Assembly: GCA_029817715.1 (NCBI GenBank)
Contig: JARUPY010000606.1
Span: 3,348,001-3,412,000, forward strand
DNA: 64,000 bases
Direction of reading: 5' to 3'
Source of the DNA: Melastoma dodecandrum
Taxonomy: Eukaryota > Streptophyta > Magnoliopsida > Myrtales > Melastomataceae
A model generated the notes under the pieces. That model had not been told where the DNA came from, did no database searches, and saw only the letters and a program-made list of their open reading frames with translations. Below are positions 47,562-60,003 of this stretch, one piece after another (position 1 is the stretch's first letter; each line of letters starts with the position of its first letter). The position numbers were made by a program, and so were the translations under genes.

Positions 47562-48156
47562 TGTTATCTCCTGGCAAGGAGGAATAAGTGATTGTCTCAT
47601 TTCAATAGTATGTTTAACATTTCTTCAAATGCTTGAAGCTTGTGCAATGTTGTACAAAGGAACAGGAGAAAGTATGGCATCTGGGCTGGCTTGCTGTGGG
47701 TGAAAGCCTGCCCTTTTTACCTCCAGCTTTTGTGGAGGTGTCGGATTCTTTTGCCTTTTGAGCTCTCTGGATGATCCCGGTTCTTTGTGCTACTGATGTT
47801 GGCATACGACCCCAGTGGGATGTGTTGCTGCTCCATTTCACAGTGAACCTGTTATCCACGGGAGGCTGATCGTGATGGTTAACACCCAAAAGTATGCATT
47901 AACGTCGTCTTATGGTTTTTGACCCCTTTTCATTTGAACCTTTTTGCTTATAATCAAACAAAGGAAGATCAGAATCACAGAAGCAGTGCTCCTGGCCAGA
48001 CTTTAAGGGGAAAGGGTGAAGTGAATCCTGGAGGGAGTGACTGTTGTGGTGTGGTCAGTTCCGACGCTTTGATAATTTTTTTGTTGTCCGCCCGGTTTTC
48101 GGAGCTTCGCTTCGACTAATCTAGATTCGACCCGCTAACGCCAGAACATAAGCATG
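47562..48156. other. Region between hAT and Copia insertions
   Basis: No gene is recognised. Open frames on the minus strand near 47614-47889 have no known domain. Confidence 0.45.
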
Positions 48157-48681
48157 TGTTGTAAGCGAATTAATCGCAAACCAAAATCGTCATAGTCGAT
48201 TTAGGACACAAAATAGGGAGAAAACATAAGTGTATATGTTTGCTCCATAATCTCCAAAACAATCGCAGAGGCCAAGATCTGTAGATACAATCTGCAAGAA
48301 ACGTCAACAAGGTGTACTAGGAGTTCCCCTCCCTCCTGGCCTCCTGACGAGACGGCCGATGGAACTGTCTATCGATATATTAGTGGGAGAATCGATACAT
48401 CAGTAGGAGAGGGGTCCTAGCGCTATTATAAATGTGACGAGCCCTTCCATCACGGTCTTCCGTCGACATTTGGCCTACACTGAGTTGCCGTCCAGCCCAC
48501 ATTAATAGCAAAAATCGAGACATCGCAAAAGCCCATAGATCAGCCAAAACCAAAAGGGGCTATCATGCATTGTCTCGTAATTAACATACAGTTCGTTTTA
48601 AAATAAACAAAACAATTAATTATAACCCAAAGGAATTTAAAAAAACAAAATACAATAAAATATTTATAAAAATTTTCAACA
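48157..48681 (-). repeat. 3' LTR of the truncated Copia element
   Basis: On the minus strand the LTR begins TGTTGAAAATTTTT right after the polypurine tract and ends ...TTACAACA. The termini TGTTG/CAACA are inverted, as expected. Length is 525 bp. A TATA-like TTTATAATAG lies near 48430. Confidence 0.75.
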
Positions 48682-48691
48682 TTCTCCCACT
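48682..48691 (-). promoter_or_regulatory. Polypurine tract of the Copia element
   Basis: The minus strand reads AGTGGGAGAA directly before the LTR start, the usual plus-strand priming site of plant Copia elements. Confidence 0.75.
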
Positions 48692-48969
48692 GTGCTATGA
48701 ATAATTTCAAAGTTCAAAACATTTAGTTTTAAAACGACTCTCGGGCTATACAGAGATATGACCATATCATAATAAACAATATACATGACAACATCTCAAA
48801 ACCGCTTAGACCATTAAAGTCGCTAACACCGAACTATGGTCGTCATCACATCATTTAACGACATTGGACAACCATAATCACGAGCATCCACAACTCCAAC
48901 GTCAATAGGTCAATGTGGCGGTGTAGCTTAAAACAATGTCTCTCAATGGTGATCATAACGATGTTATTT

Positions 48970-49110
48970 TCGGTCGGTCCTATAAATTTTCCTGTAGCCT
49001 TTATACTTCACAGAAGTCAGGAAAATCCCTCTGTAATCTTTATATTTCACTGAAATCAGAGAAAACCTCTGTAACCTACATACCTCAGTGAAATTAGAGT
49101 ACCCATCAGT
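48970..49110. repeat. Imperfect tandem repeats in the Copia 3' region
   Basis: About three diverged units of roughly 45 bp share CTCTGTAATCTTTATATTTC and CACTGAAATCAG-like words, between RNase H and the polypurine tract. Confidence 0.6.
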
Positions 49111-49474
49111 GAACTTAATGCTTCTAAGAAGCCGGATGCAATAAATTGGCACTAATGCCCCGTATGTCTCAAACATAAAACTCGCAAGAAACTTAATGGT
49201 GTCATCAGAGATATACAAGGTTGACAAAACCGTCATGCTCAAGATAGACACCAGATTTGGAGACTTTCAAACATGTGCACATGTAACATTTAACAAAATG
49301 AATAACAAATGATCATTATATAATATTGAAACTATCAAATGTCTCAAATCTTACATCAACATCGACGTCAAAACCATTAAAACAAAGACTCCCATTAACC
49401 AAGTATATCAAAAGACTCTAACACCCCATGCTGGTAACATGAACCTGAAAAATACCAGGTTAATGGGTCTGCAA

Positions 49475-50445
49475 TCATGCGTTAGTGCAGATGCATTCAA
49501 TCTCACCATCCTCTTTCTTTACATAACCCCTGATAGCAAGATGTTTGATCTCTATATGCTTCGAACCACTAGAACTCTTATTGTTCTTTGAGAACATCAC
49601 AACCGCGCTGTTATCACAAAATTCTCTCAGTGGTCTGCATATAGAATCAACAACCACAAGCCCTGATATGAAGTTTTTAAGCCAAATAGCGTGTATCACT
49701 TCCCTATAACATGCCACAAACTCTGCTTGCATAGTGGAGGAAGCTGTCAGAGTTTGTTTCACCCTTTTCCAAGAAATTACGCCTCCAGCAATCATGAATA
49801 TATATCTTGAAGTAGATTTCATATCATTTGGACAAGTACCAAAATCAGAATCAGTATAACCCACTACTTTAAGATAGTCTAAGCACCTGTACACAAGCAT
49901 ATAATCACGTGTCCCCTTCAGATACCTCATGACTTTCTTGGCAGCCATCCAATGATCGAGACCTGGATTAAACTGATATCTGCCAAGAAAACTCCCTGCA
50001 AATGCAATTTCTGGCTTATGCATACATGTGCATTCATTAAACTCCCAACGAACATATGGTACATTCATCATCGAATTCTTTTCGAAATCATTATTGGGAC
50101 ACTGATTTTTACTGAATTTGTCCCCTTTTTGTACAGGCGCAACACTGGGCTTACAACCTTCTATCTCAAAACGCTTGAGCACTCAGTCAATATATGCTCT
50201 CAGAGAGAGTCCCAATAGCCCACGAGATCTGTCTCGGCGTATATCTATCCCGAGAACAAAAGACGCCTCTCCAAGGTCTTTCATATTAAAAGACCTTGTC
50301 AACATCTTTTTAGTTTCATACAACAAACCAACATCACTGCTAGCAAGGAGGATGTCGTCAACATACAAGACCAGAAAAATATATTTGCTCCCACTAGTCT
50401 TTAAGTAGATACAATGATCTACTTTGTTCTCAACAAATTGTCAAT
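49475..50445 (-). pseudogene. Ty1-copia reverse transcriptase (C-terminal) and RNase H
   Basis: On the minus strand, VDHCIYLKTSGSKYIFLVLY leads into the catalytic YVDDILLASSD near 50360. LGEASFVLGIDIRRDRSRG comes next, then TGA at 50183-50185 (a Trp position), after which the same frame runs on. RNase H contains GYTDSDFGT, TLTASSTMQAEFVA and CDNSAVVMFSKNNKSSSGSK with KHIEIKHL. It is truncated upstream. Confidence 0.9.
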
Positions 50446-50451
50446 TGATTC

Positions 50452-52150
50452 GGTGCTCACATAATAAAATAAATATCCTCGAAATCATCGTGATTGATTG
50501 GAGATGCTGTGTGATATATATTTTTTTATTTCCTTTCTTCTTCTTTTTTTTTAGTAAGAAAATAAAAAATCTTAGATTAATGGAAGGGTTAGGGAAAGTC
50601 AAGGTACATGAGAAGATAAGGTTGGGGATAAAATTAAAATAAATTTTATAAAAATGGGTTTAAGGTGGGCTTTGGCCCTTTTTGTTAACCCAAAATAAAC
50701 TAATGTGTATGGACTTAAAACATTTTTTTTTGGACCGGGCTTATGTAGTGGGTTAAAAATAATTTGAGGTATTACAGTTTGCCCCTCCTTGAGAGGAAAT
50801 CTTAGAAGATTTTCTCGCAAGGATATCATAAATATCTCAAATTATGTTTCAGGATCGTCCTTGGCCAACATGTATCCTGAGAGCTCAATAAGAAAATCAT
50901 TAGCAGTGACAAAGACTTCATAAAACTGAAACGATCAAGCATGTGTGATTATGATGCACATGCATGTTATACTTTATTTTGAAGAAATATGTTACAATTT
51001 CTTCTGAGTGAAATTGGAGAATAGCTTCCTGACTTCTCTCACGACTCATTTTTATTTTTTTGAAATATGCCTCGGTTAGACTTTAGAATCTCTTTTATTT
51101 GGATGCTCATGTACCAGTCGAAGTAATCTATGTATGGTTGTAATGTAGGTTTGGCGTAAGGCCTTTTTAGGTAAAGGCTGAATTTATCATTTTGAAGGAA
51201 TGAGTCTAAGGACATCATCGGAAGCTGTTGTACCATAGAAGTTCCACCGTCCAAACAAATTCTCCATCTTCCTGACAACAGAGTTGTTGAGATGCGTCGT
51301 TAGGGACATCACTATTTTACTTGAACTTGGGAATATGTTTTGGGGAATGTCTTCTCCTTGCTTTGTCCTGGAGATAACACCTTTGCTTTTGTGACCGTTC
51401 ATGTCGGCCCTAGTGCTTTACTTTGCTCTTTTGCTTGCTGTGCCTTTTTTTTTGAAGAGTTTGAACACTACGCTTTTTATGACTTTTGGGAACATTTCCC
51501 AGTCTTGTCCATTTTCTCCGTTGGGGATGTTTTGGACTCCTTGGGGATTTTCATAGTGTTGATGAAGACGATTATCTTTGGTAACGTCTCAACTGTGCAT
51601 GTCTGTTGATGGTGCTTCTTCGCTTGGACCTTTAGGAAGTGTCGCCTCTGTGGTCCATTGCTTCCGGTTTCTTACTACAGGATCTCCATTTACCTCAATG
51701 TGAGGCGGTCCTTAGACTCGGAAGGCGTAGTGTATACAGAAAAACTTCAAATTTGGCTCGAAAGGGGTTAGCAATGGTCAATTTTTGTGTTTGGGATAGA
51801 GAAGAAATGTTTGATCTCATCCCGGTTTGAGCATCTTTTCTCAAAGGATTCGTTGTCCGCCGGGACGTTTACATGTGAACCCTCATAGTGTTTGCACTCA
51901 TCTCTCTGGGGTAGGTGTTTAGGAATGGGTTTGCCTTCTCCAATTCCGCTCAGAAGCAATCTTATTATCAAAAATCTTTTCAAATTGTATGCAAATGGGC
52001 ACACAAAAGCTGAAGGAATAAATAGGTTCAGATACACAAACCTTTTTGGAGATATTATATTGAGGAGGTGCTCATGTGCAAGCTTCGCGGGGAAAGTGTT
52101 TGCACTTTCATGCCCCAGTCATGGTCCTTGAGATTAGACTCGGAACGGCT
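50452..52150. other. Region left of the gypsy tandem repeats
   Basis: No coding region is recognised. It may be the 3' untranslated or LTR part of the gypsy element to the right, but no LTR match to 62963-64000 was found by eye. Confidence 0.4.
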
Positions 52151-53160
52151 TCCACCCGACCACCCACGCCGTTGCCTAAGAGTTTGTACCGTACTGTGCG
52201 GAATTCTTGTGCCTACACAGTTGGCAACGGACGCAGGTGAAGTTAGCTCATGTACTTCGACTCTCGCTTGGGGAGATTATAATAAAGTTGGGTATTCGCT
52301 GGGGATATGAGATGAATATGCCCATCTCAATGGTCGTTCTGGAAGAATATACTTGTATATTCTACTCTTGTTGAGGATTGCGGTGTTTTTAACCGACTCC
52401 AGCTGGGGAAATAGAGGTATGACTCCGTCTGGAGGGATGATAAGAAATTTGTTAGAGAGTAGGGTAGTGATACTCCCTTTCCATATGATCATCCTTGGTG
52501 ACAACAAAGGCAACTCTGAAATTTTGGTTCGAAATTTTCCACCCGACCGCCAGCGCCTTTGTCTGTAATGTAGGATGCTCATGTACCTACACAAGGCAAA
52601 GGACATATAACAAGTAAGCTCATGTAACTTGTTTCTCTTGAAGTTTGCTCATGTAACTCCATTTATATGAAAGATGAAGTAGAGCTTTGATACTTCCCCT
52701 TTTTTTGTTTCGTCATTGCATCTTCGTCCTATGGAATCGAATGATTAACGAAGATTACTCCTGCCCGATGTCTATTTTGTAAGGAAGCTCATGTATTTAT
52801 CAAATTGATATCGAGAAACAAGTAAGTTCATGTGACTTGTTTCTGTTAGAGTAAAAATCAACTTTGTTCATGTAACTTCATTGATAAAAAGGGTGAAGTA
52901 AATTTTTGGTACTCCCCTTTAGTATGGTTTCGTCATTGCGTCTTTGTCTGAATGAATCAAAGGATTGACGAAATTGCCACAAGCCTTTGGCTTGAAGCTT
53001 TGCCACCCTGCCACCCTCTCCTTCATCACAGGATTTTTGTACCATTCGTGTGAGGAACTCTTATACCTGCCCACGTGACAAAGGACGTAAACGAAATAAG
53101 CTCATGTAATCTCGTTTAATTTAATGAAGAAAGTAGTAATTCTAAGATTCTCCCTTTTTC
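52151..53160. repeat. Imperfect tandem array, about 390-460 bp period
   Basis: Anchor words recur at about 52151 (TCCACCCGACCACCCACGCC), 52539 (TCCACCCGACCGCCAGCGCC) and 53001 (GCCACCCTGCCACCCTCTCC). Each is followed by a TGCCTACACA/GCAAAGGAC-like segment and by AAGCTCATGTAA. The TTTCGTCATTGC block occurs twice, near 52710 and 52930. It lies just downstream (minus sense) of the integrase, in the expected 3' UTR. Confidence 0.75.
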
Positions 53161-53193
53161 ATGAATACTACTAATTTAAAACCCTGACACCAT

Positions 53194-54221
53194 TTAGGTG
53201 TAGTAATGTTGAAGAGCGTCCGGATTGATTGGTTGTGACAGTTCTCCTCCATTCATCTTTGTTAGGATGGTCGCTCCTCCCGAGAAAGCATGTTTGATGA
53301 CGAATGGTCCCTCATAGTTTGGAGCAAATTTTCCCCTAGGATCTTTGATGTTTGGAAGGATCTGTTTGAGGATGAGGTCTCCTGGTTTGTGCTTGACCTC
53401 TTTGACCTTTTTGTTGAATGCCCTGGACATGCGTTGTTGATAACATTGCATGTGATCGATTGCGGCAAGTCGTTTCTCATCGATGAAGTCGAGGTGGGCG
53501 AGGTGGTGATTGACCTTCTCTTCTTCAGTCATGTTGCTTTGGAACGAGATCCGGAGAGTAGGTAGCTTGACCTCTGCTGGAATGACTGCTTGAGCGCCAT
53601 AGACGAGTTCGAAGGGAGTTGCCCCAGTCGAAGTGCGCATCGTCGTCCGATAAGCGAGTAGTGCAAAAGGAAGCTTATCGTGCCAATCCCGATATGTGAT
53701 TGCTGTCTTTTGAAGAATCCTTTTCATGTTTTGTGAGCAGCTTCGACTGTGCTGTTCATTTGTGGACGATATGGTGAAGAGTTCAGGTGTCTGTTTCGAA
53801 ATTCAGTGCATAGGGCACCCATTTGTTTGCCGTTGAAGTTTGTGCCGTTCTCAGTGACGAGTAGCTCTGGAATTCCGTATCTGGCGATGATGTTTGTTCG
53901 CGTGAAGCGTACGATGTTATTCGCAGTGACTTCCTTGAAAGATTGTGCTTCGATCCATTTAGTAAAGTTGTCGATGGTGACCAGTATGAACCGATGTCCG
54001 TTTGATGCCTTGGGATTAATCGGTCCGATGACGTCCATGCCCCACATTGAGAACGGCCACGGTTCAAACAGTGGGTTGAGCCTTGTTGGAGGGACGTGCA
54101 CCTTATTGCAGTAGATCTGACATTTGTGGCAGGTTTTGACGTATTTGATGCAGTCGGCCTCGATTGTGAGCCAATAGTATCCCTCACGCATGATCTTCTG
54201 AGCGAGAGCATAACCATTCAT
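53194..54221 (-). pseudogene. Gypsy integrase
   Basis: Zinc-binding region YVKTCHKCQIYCN near 54130. The catalytic core has GMDVIGPI (first Asp), then VTENGTNFNGK where the second catalytic Asp is Glu, and NSTVEAAHKT (Glu). A frameshift near 53727 separates it from the C-terminal part (MKRILQKTAITYRDWHDKLP, FELVYGAQAVIPAEV, FAPNYEGPFVIKHAFSGG). It ends at 53194. Confidence 0.9.
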
Positions 54222-55105
54222 GTGTGGTCCACAAACGCCTTCATGGACTTCGAGGATGATGGCCTAGGCTTCCTGTTCGGTGACGCACCGCATGAGGGTT
54301 GTCGTGAAGGACTTCTTGTAAAACAAGTCGTTATTAAGGAAGTAGCTCCTTGCAATCCTTCGGATGAATTGCGTTCCTTTCCTGTGCTGCCTTTGGGAAA
54401 AGCGCCTGTTTCTATGTAAGCTTTTATGTCTGCAAACCACGGTGGGGAATCCTCAGATTGGCTGGGCTCGAAATGCATGCAACTTGGATCTTCAGCAATG
54501 TCGATGCGAAGAGGTTCTATGTCCATTGCTCGTGCTAATGGAATCATTGATGCAAGAACAGCAAGAGCGTCAGCGAAACGATTATCTACCCGGGGAAGGT
54601 AATTGAACTCAATATCAACGAATTGGTGGACTAGTGTTTGTAGATAGTCCTGATAAGGGACGAGCTTTGGGTCCCGTGTGCGCCATGCCCCGTTTGTTTG
54701 GGAGATGATGAGTGCTGAATCTCCATGAACGTCAAGAAATCGGACTCGCATATCGACTGCACATAATAGGCCAAGGATGCATGCTTCGTATTCAACAATA
54801 TTATTTGTGCAAGGGAAAATGACTTTAGCAGCTGTTTGATAGTATTGTCCGTCTGGGGATATTACCACCGCTCCAATACCTGAACCAGAAGAGTTGACTG
54901 CCCCGTCGAAATACATTGTCCACCGCTGTTGTGACTCTGTGAGGAAAATGTTTTCATCTGGTAATTTGATTTCCAAAGGCGAATTGTCTGTCCCTGGATA
55001 TTCCACAACGTGATCAACGATTGTTCTACCTTTGACCGATTTTGTTGAGTGAAATCGGATGTCAAACTCTGCTAGTTGCAACTGCCACTTTGAGACTCTT
55101 CCCAT
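54218..55105 (-). pseudogene. Second (archaeal-type) RNase H of the gypsy element
   Basis: MYFDGAVNSSGSGIGAVVIS, NNIVEYEACILGL, HGDSALIISQTNG and NRFADALAVLASM are the four catalytic segments, with the metal-binding Asp, Glu and Asp residues present. The frame shifts near 54400 before the linker to integrase. Upstream the same frame holds the end of the first RNase H. Confidence 0.88.
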
Positions 55106-55165
55106 GAGCGTCGGCTTGTCGAAAAGGTACTTAAGAGGATCGCTTTCGGATACCAGGAGAATTTT

Positions 55166-55489
55166 CTAATGAAGAGTGTATTGTCGAAGTCGGTGTAGAA
55201 CCCAAATGAGTGCGCAACAAGTACGCTCCGAAGTCGTGTATCGGGACTCGCAGTCAGTGAACTTTTTACTCAAGTAGTAAACGGCATGCTCCTTGGCGCC
55301 TGGTAACTGTTGGGCGAGCATTGCTCCGAATGACTCATTCCTGACCGTAAGGTAGAGTGTAAGTGGATGCCCCGGCTTTGGCGGGATGAGTACTGGCGAT
55401 TCTATGAGATAACTTTTGATTTGTTCAAATGCGGCCTTACAATCATTGTCCCACTCAAATCTGATATCTTTTCTCAATTTCTTGAACAT
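55166..55489 (-). pseudogene. First RNase H (RT-proximal) of the gypsy element
   Basis: Same frame as RT after a TGA at 55496-55498. It contains PGHPLTLYLTVRNESFGAML and RYTTSERTCCALIW, and ends at TAA 55166-55168. The first catalytic Asp position reads T in LTVRNES, so this domain is probably degenerate, as is common where a second RNase H is present. Confidence 0.82.
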
Positions 55490-55495
55490 ATGTTT

Positions 55496-56314
55496 TCATG
55501 TATCCGCCAGGTTGGAGATGAACCTTCCAATGTAGTTGACGCGGCCCATGAAGCCTCGAATCTCCTTAACTGACTTTGGCGCTGGGAGGTCGCGAATTGC
55601 TTTGACTTTATCGGGGTCGATCTCGATGCCTTTACTGCTGACAACAAAACCGAGAAGTTTGCCTAATGTTGCCCCAAAGACGCACTTGGCCGGATTGAGG
55701 CGAAGCTTATACTTGCGTAAACGCTCGAACAACTTGCGTAGAACAATCGTGTGATCCTCCTCTCCTTGGGATTTGGCGATCATGTCGTCGACGTAGACTT
55801 CGATTTCTCGATGCATCATGTCATGGAATAAGACTACCATTGAGCGTTGATAAATTGCTCCGGCGTTCTTGAGTCCGAAAGGCATGACTCGGTAGTAGAA
55901 TGTGCCCCAGGGTGTTGTGAATGTAGTTTTCTCCTTGTCTTCTTTCGCCATACGTATTTGATTATACCCGGATAATCCATCCATGAAAGAGAACCTACTG
56001 AATCTGGCGGTATTGTCCACTAGTAGGTCGATGTGCGGCAAAGGAAAGTCATCTTTGGGACTTGCTTTGTTAAGGTCACGATAGTCGACGCAGACTCGGA
56101 CCTTTCCATTCTTTTTGATCACAGGGACGATGTTGGCCACCCATTGTGGATAATTAGCAACCTCAATAAAGTTGACTTGGAGGAGCTTATCGACCTCCTC
56201 CTTAATTGCGAGAGCAAGTTCGGGCTTGTACCGACGTTGTTTCTGTTTAATGGGACGAATTAGTTGATCAGTGGGGATTTTGTGCTCCACTATCTCCGGG
56301 TCTAGTTCTGGCAT
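55496..56314 (-). CDS. Gypsy reverse transcriptase, 272 aa open segment
   Basis: Uninterrupted frame with VRVCVDYRDLNKASPKDDFP, FSFMDGLSGYNQIRM, TPWGTFYYRVMPFGLKNAGA, the catalytic EVYVDDMIAKS and LGFVVSSKGIEIDPDKVKAI. YVDDM and the neighbouring motifs fit the Tat/Ogre branch. It is part of a longer pol frame rather than a free protein; a stop (TGA 55496-55498) follows. Confidence 0.93.
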   Translation of the reverse strand: MPELDPEIVEHKIPTDQLIRPIKQKQRRYKPELALAIKEEVDKLLQVNFIEVANYPQWVANIVPVIKKNGKVRVCVDYRDLNKASPKDDFPLPHIDLLVDNTARFSRFSFMDGLSGYNQIRMAKEDKEKTTFTTPWGTFYYRVMPFGLKNAGAIYQRSMVVLFHDMMHREIEVYVDDMIAKSQGEEDHTIVLRKLFERLRKYKLRLNPAKCVFGATLGKLLGFVVSSKGIEIDPDKVKAIRDLPAPKSVKEIRGFMGRVNYIGRFISNLADT

Positions 56315-57014
56315 ATCCGCATATGTCCAAGCGAAGACATCTGAAAATTCCCTAAATAGGTTGACGATACTCTAGGCCTCATCTGTTGGGAGATCAGTCC
56401 CGATGTGTAGCTCTTTGGGCTTCGTCTGTTTCAATGTTGATTGATTTGGGTTCTTGCAATGTTATCTCTCTTGGTTCTTCATGTCGTTGGAGACCTAGCT
56501 CAAGATCATGATATCCATCGAGAGACTTCGGGTTATCTATGATCACCTCATCTTGTTCGGGGTTGTTTTCAGGTATGTCTGAAGCGCCATTCCTTCATGA
56601 AAGAAACAAGTCAATGTCATAGTTGTAGCTGAATTACTTGAGATTTGAGATATTATACTACGTGACAACTATGACAAGTCAAGCGTTCTAGAAGAAAAAG
56701 AAAGAAAGAAAAAAAAAAGAATAAAACAAAAGAAAATGTTGTGGGATCAGGCCTCAGCGGGGCCCTCTTCGTTTCCTTAGATTCACCCTTTATCATCAGC
56801 GTCCCGATCCCACAGACACTAACTAGGGTCGCGTTACGAACAACCTTGCTAGTCCGCGACCAGAATATAGCAAGGCAATTTATTCTAGACTCAATTATTC
56901 TAAGTGCGAAAAGTAAAGTTGGAAAGGTTCACCCTTCAAGCGGCATGTCTGACTCTGTTGGGTTAGACGCTTCCATCATGTTGATTTCTTCTTCGGGCTC
57001 TTGTGCCTCAATCT

Positions 57015-57332
57015 TCATTCCCTCCATCTGTTCGGAGAGGATCTCACCTTCCATTGTCGTCGCTGACGAATGAACAAAAGGGATGGCTGACTTGCCGCCA
57101 GCGCGCATGTCCTGGATTGTTGGTTTAGGCCTCCGTGGTTCATTGCCCTTGGATCCGAGAGCGCGTGTCCCCAACTGGTAGGTATGTCGATCGGATGTCG
57201 GATGCCTTGCCCTTGAGCTCCGAGTCCTTGACCAGGCCGGTATCCGAATTTGATGAACTGTCGAGCAGTGCTGCGGTTGCCCCGGCCCATTAGGGGATCT
57301 GACCTGAAGTCCCTCCTAGCCATGTTTACCAT
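57015..57332 (-). pseudogene. G-patch-like segment of gypsy pol
   Basis: FIKFGYRPGQGLGAQGQGI resembles the G-patch (hhxxxGaxxxxGLG) often found between protease and RT in Tat/Ogre elements. The flanking sequence is low in other motifs. Confidence 0.65.
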
Positions 57333-57513
57333 CTCGAACGCTTGAGCTGTCTATGGTTCGCCAGTTGGTTCTCCGACGTACGACATGCCAATTTCGTGGT
57401 ATATTTCCATGGTGCACTCCCCTTTAACTGTGATTAGCTTGCCATTTGAAGGAAAACGAACCATCTGATGAGGGTCGAAGGGATTGTCCCGGCTTAATGG
57501 ATCCACGGACGTC

Positions 57514-57999
57514 CTAGCAACATGTTGAAGGATCCGCAAGTTTAAGAATTTGGAATACAGAGGCGAAGAGAGTGGGCCCCACTTTAATCTCTAGGGTCAC
57601 CTCGCCGTGGGCTTGACGTTTCGCGCCATCAAAAGCTCGAATGGTCAGGCTGGAAGGTGGGAGTTTCTCTATGTTGATACCGAGCTTACGAGCCACATCG
57701 TGTGGGATGATGTTGACTCTGGACCCTCCGTCGATGAGCACCTTGGAAACAATAGTATCGCGGCATTTGAGCGTGATGAACAAAGCGCTGTTGTGGTCCC
57801 GTCCTCCTTCTGGGAGGTCATCTTCCGAGAAGGTGATGGCATTGTTTGCCAACATGCCGTTCATGTACGAGTCTAGCGCGTTGACCTCAATATCTTCCGG
57901 TACGTGTACTTCGGCCAAAAATTTCTCCAACATCTCCCTGTGTTTATCGGACGAATGGATCAAGTCAAAGAGAGAGATATGGGCGGGTTGCTTCCTCAA
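57514..57999 (-). pseudogene. Gypsy aspartic protease
   Basis: VSKVLIDGGSRVNIIPHDVA contains the DGGS catalytic triplet, followed by LTIRAFDGAKRQAHGEVTLE. Upstream DNALDSYMNG-type and ITFSEDDLPEGGRDHN segments are typical of gypsy protease leaders. The frame breaks at about 57514. Confidence 0.85.
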
Positions 58000-58645
58000 C
58001 TACTCCACAATGTTGTAGTCGCTTTCTTTCACTGAGTAGATCACCTTGCAAATTTGTTCATTCGATGGCACCTTGAGCTTTGAAGACTCTGGCTGTAGTT
58101 GGGGTTCTGGAGCTGGTACCACTCTTCCTGAACGAGTAATGAGCTCGACTTCTGGGCTGGATGCCATGCCACTTGGACCAATGACAATTGGATTCCTTGG
58201 TTCCATCTGTGTCGGTGCAGGTGCTTGGGGTGGCATCTCCGGTTGTGCTGGACGTAGTGGGATCTAGACATATGGTACTCGAGGGAGTACTTGGGGGAAA
58301 ATGTCCGGCGTAGCGGCATGCATCTGAAAAGGGTGTGTATCCCCTCCGTAGGATCCACGTCCACGTCATCGACCTCGGCCTCTTCCTCGACCACGATTAC
58401 GGTTGGACTCGATCATGTCGATATACTCTTCTCGTTCAATCTCATGAGTCTTGTCCTCCGTATCATCCACCTTCTCAACCTCAAACTGCTTTTGCTTTCT
58501 CGGAGGTTGTACCTCAATTCTAGGAGGAACAATCGGAACCCAGTTTGTGTGGTTTCTTGGCCTGTCTAATATATGTCGGCATAAGGTTCAGGGGTATAGT
58601 CACATTGGGTGCTATATAGTGAGTGCGCATGCGAGGTCGGCGTCT

Positions 58646-60003
58646 CTAGCCTCGTACTCGGTTGACCTCAGTTACATTGGCATGTTCAGTGGTCTCTTGC
58701 TCCAGCTCGTGTAAATACACTTCTTCTTCATGATCAGTCAGCGGCGCGAAGGGTTTTGTCCCGATATAGTTGACGTGCTCGGGCAATGGGTTGCTCGTGA
58801 CATTTGGAGTCATTGGCGGTGTCGCGAACGTAATGACGCCGGCATCCAACAAGTTCTGAATTTTGAATTTGAGCGCGATGCAATCCTTGGTGTCGTGCCC
58901 CAGTGCTCCAGAGTGATATTGACAACTCGCCTTGGGGTTGTAGCCAAAAGAGGAAGGGTTGGTCGGTTTGGGGTCCACGGTTGAGATGAAGCCCATGTCT
59001 CTTAGCCGGGTGAACATGACATCTAATGGATCAGGAGTCGGAACCAGATCCTCCAACCTGCGTCGGGGACGCTCTTGTCGTGCAGGCCTTGGCTGCTGGT
59101 GCATCATCACGGGTGCGAGCGGTCTAGGATTGGCTGCCACAGGCACGGGGGGTCTAGTTGTAACTGCAGCATATGACCTCGGCGCATATGAAGTCGGCGG
59201 TGCCGCTGCTTTATTGTGCTCCGCAGCTGCGATGAGCTCCTTGGCTTTGGTTTGACGGCTGGCTTTACTGAAGGGGAGAGAATCAGCTCTTCTCGGTTTA
59301 CCCCGTCCAGTTTATCGGCATTGATGATCGCTTGGTCAAAGGTTGTGATGGTCTGACCAATCATGTAAGGTAAGTACTCACGTGGGAGAAGCTAGAAGAA
59401 CTCATCTATTAGCTCCATTTCTTTCAAAGCTTGCTTAATCCGCGAAGCCATCTCCCTGAACCGATAGGCAAATTATTTGATGTCCTCGGAGCGGTACCTT
59501 TTCAGTTTCCGCAAATCTGATATCGTGGGTGCCATTTCTACATTGAAACTGTAGTAATTAAGAAAGTCGAGAGCCAACTCCCTGAATGTTGCGTACTGGC
59601 TCACATCCTTGGTGTAATACCAGTGCAGTGCCGATTCCGCCAAGCTCTCTTGAAACATGTCAATGAGAAGCTTGTCATCTGCCGGGTACACAGCCATCTT
59701 GTGACAAAAGTGCTTGAGATGTAGCTCTGGACATCCGTTCCCTCGAAACTTATCAAATTCAGGCATTTCGAACTTTGGTGGGATCTGAATTTGGGGAATC
59801 TGGTAGTCGGCGTACTCCCAGTTATGAGTTCGGTGTCCCTGAATGGCATTGAGGCGTTCTTCCATTCTCGCCATATGATGCGCCTCTTCTTCTTGCATAG
59901 AGGCGATCTTAGCTTCGAGTCTTGTCTCGAAAGCGTCGGCCTGCCACTGTTCGCCAAATAGTTCTTTCACGATAGCCGCGTTACGGTTTCTTAGGTTTGG
60001 CAC
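58646..60003 (-). pseudogene. Gypsy gag with zinc knuckle
   Basis: The gag domain (PEFDKFRGNGCPELHLKHF, ALHWYYTKDVSQYATFRELA) at 59473-60003 is followed by in-frame stops near 59473 and 59390. The second part (59146-58646) holds the CxxH-type knuckle CQYHSGALGHDTKDCIALK with KIQNLLDAG, characteristic of this lineage. The N-terminal Ser/Pro/Thr-rich part (60872-60003) is also broken. Confidence 0.85.

Larger units (their letters stand above)
48157..50450 (-). mobile_element. 5'-truncated Ty1-copia retrotransposon with 3' LTR
   Basis: Minus-strand element. Reverse transcriptase C-terminal part and RNase H (50445-49475), a non-coding stretch with tandem repeats, a polypurine tract and one LTR. 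Everything upstream of the RT middle is missing, with the break near 50450. Only one LTR is present. Confidence 0.85.

Noticed and set aside
48970..49110. Short regular repeats considered as a CRISPR-like array
   Set aside because: The units are diverged, without unique spacers, inside a Copia 3' region of a plant genome.
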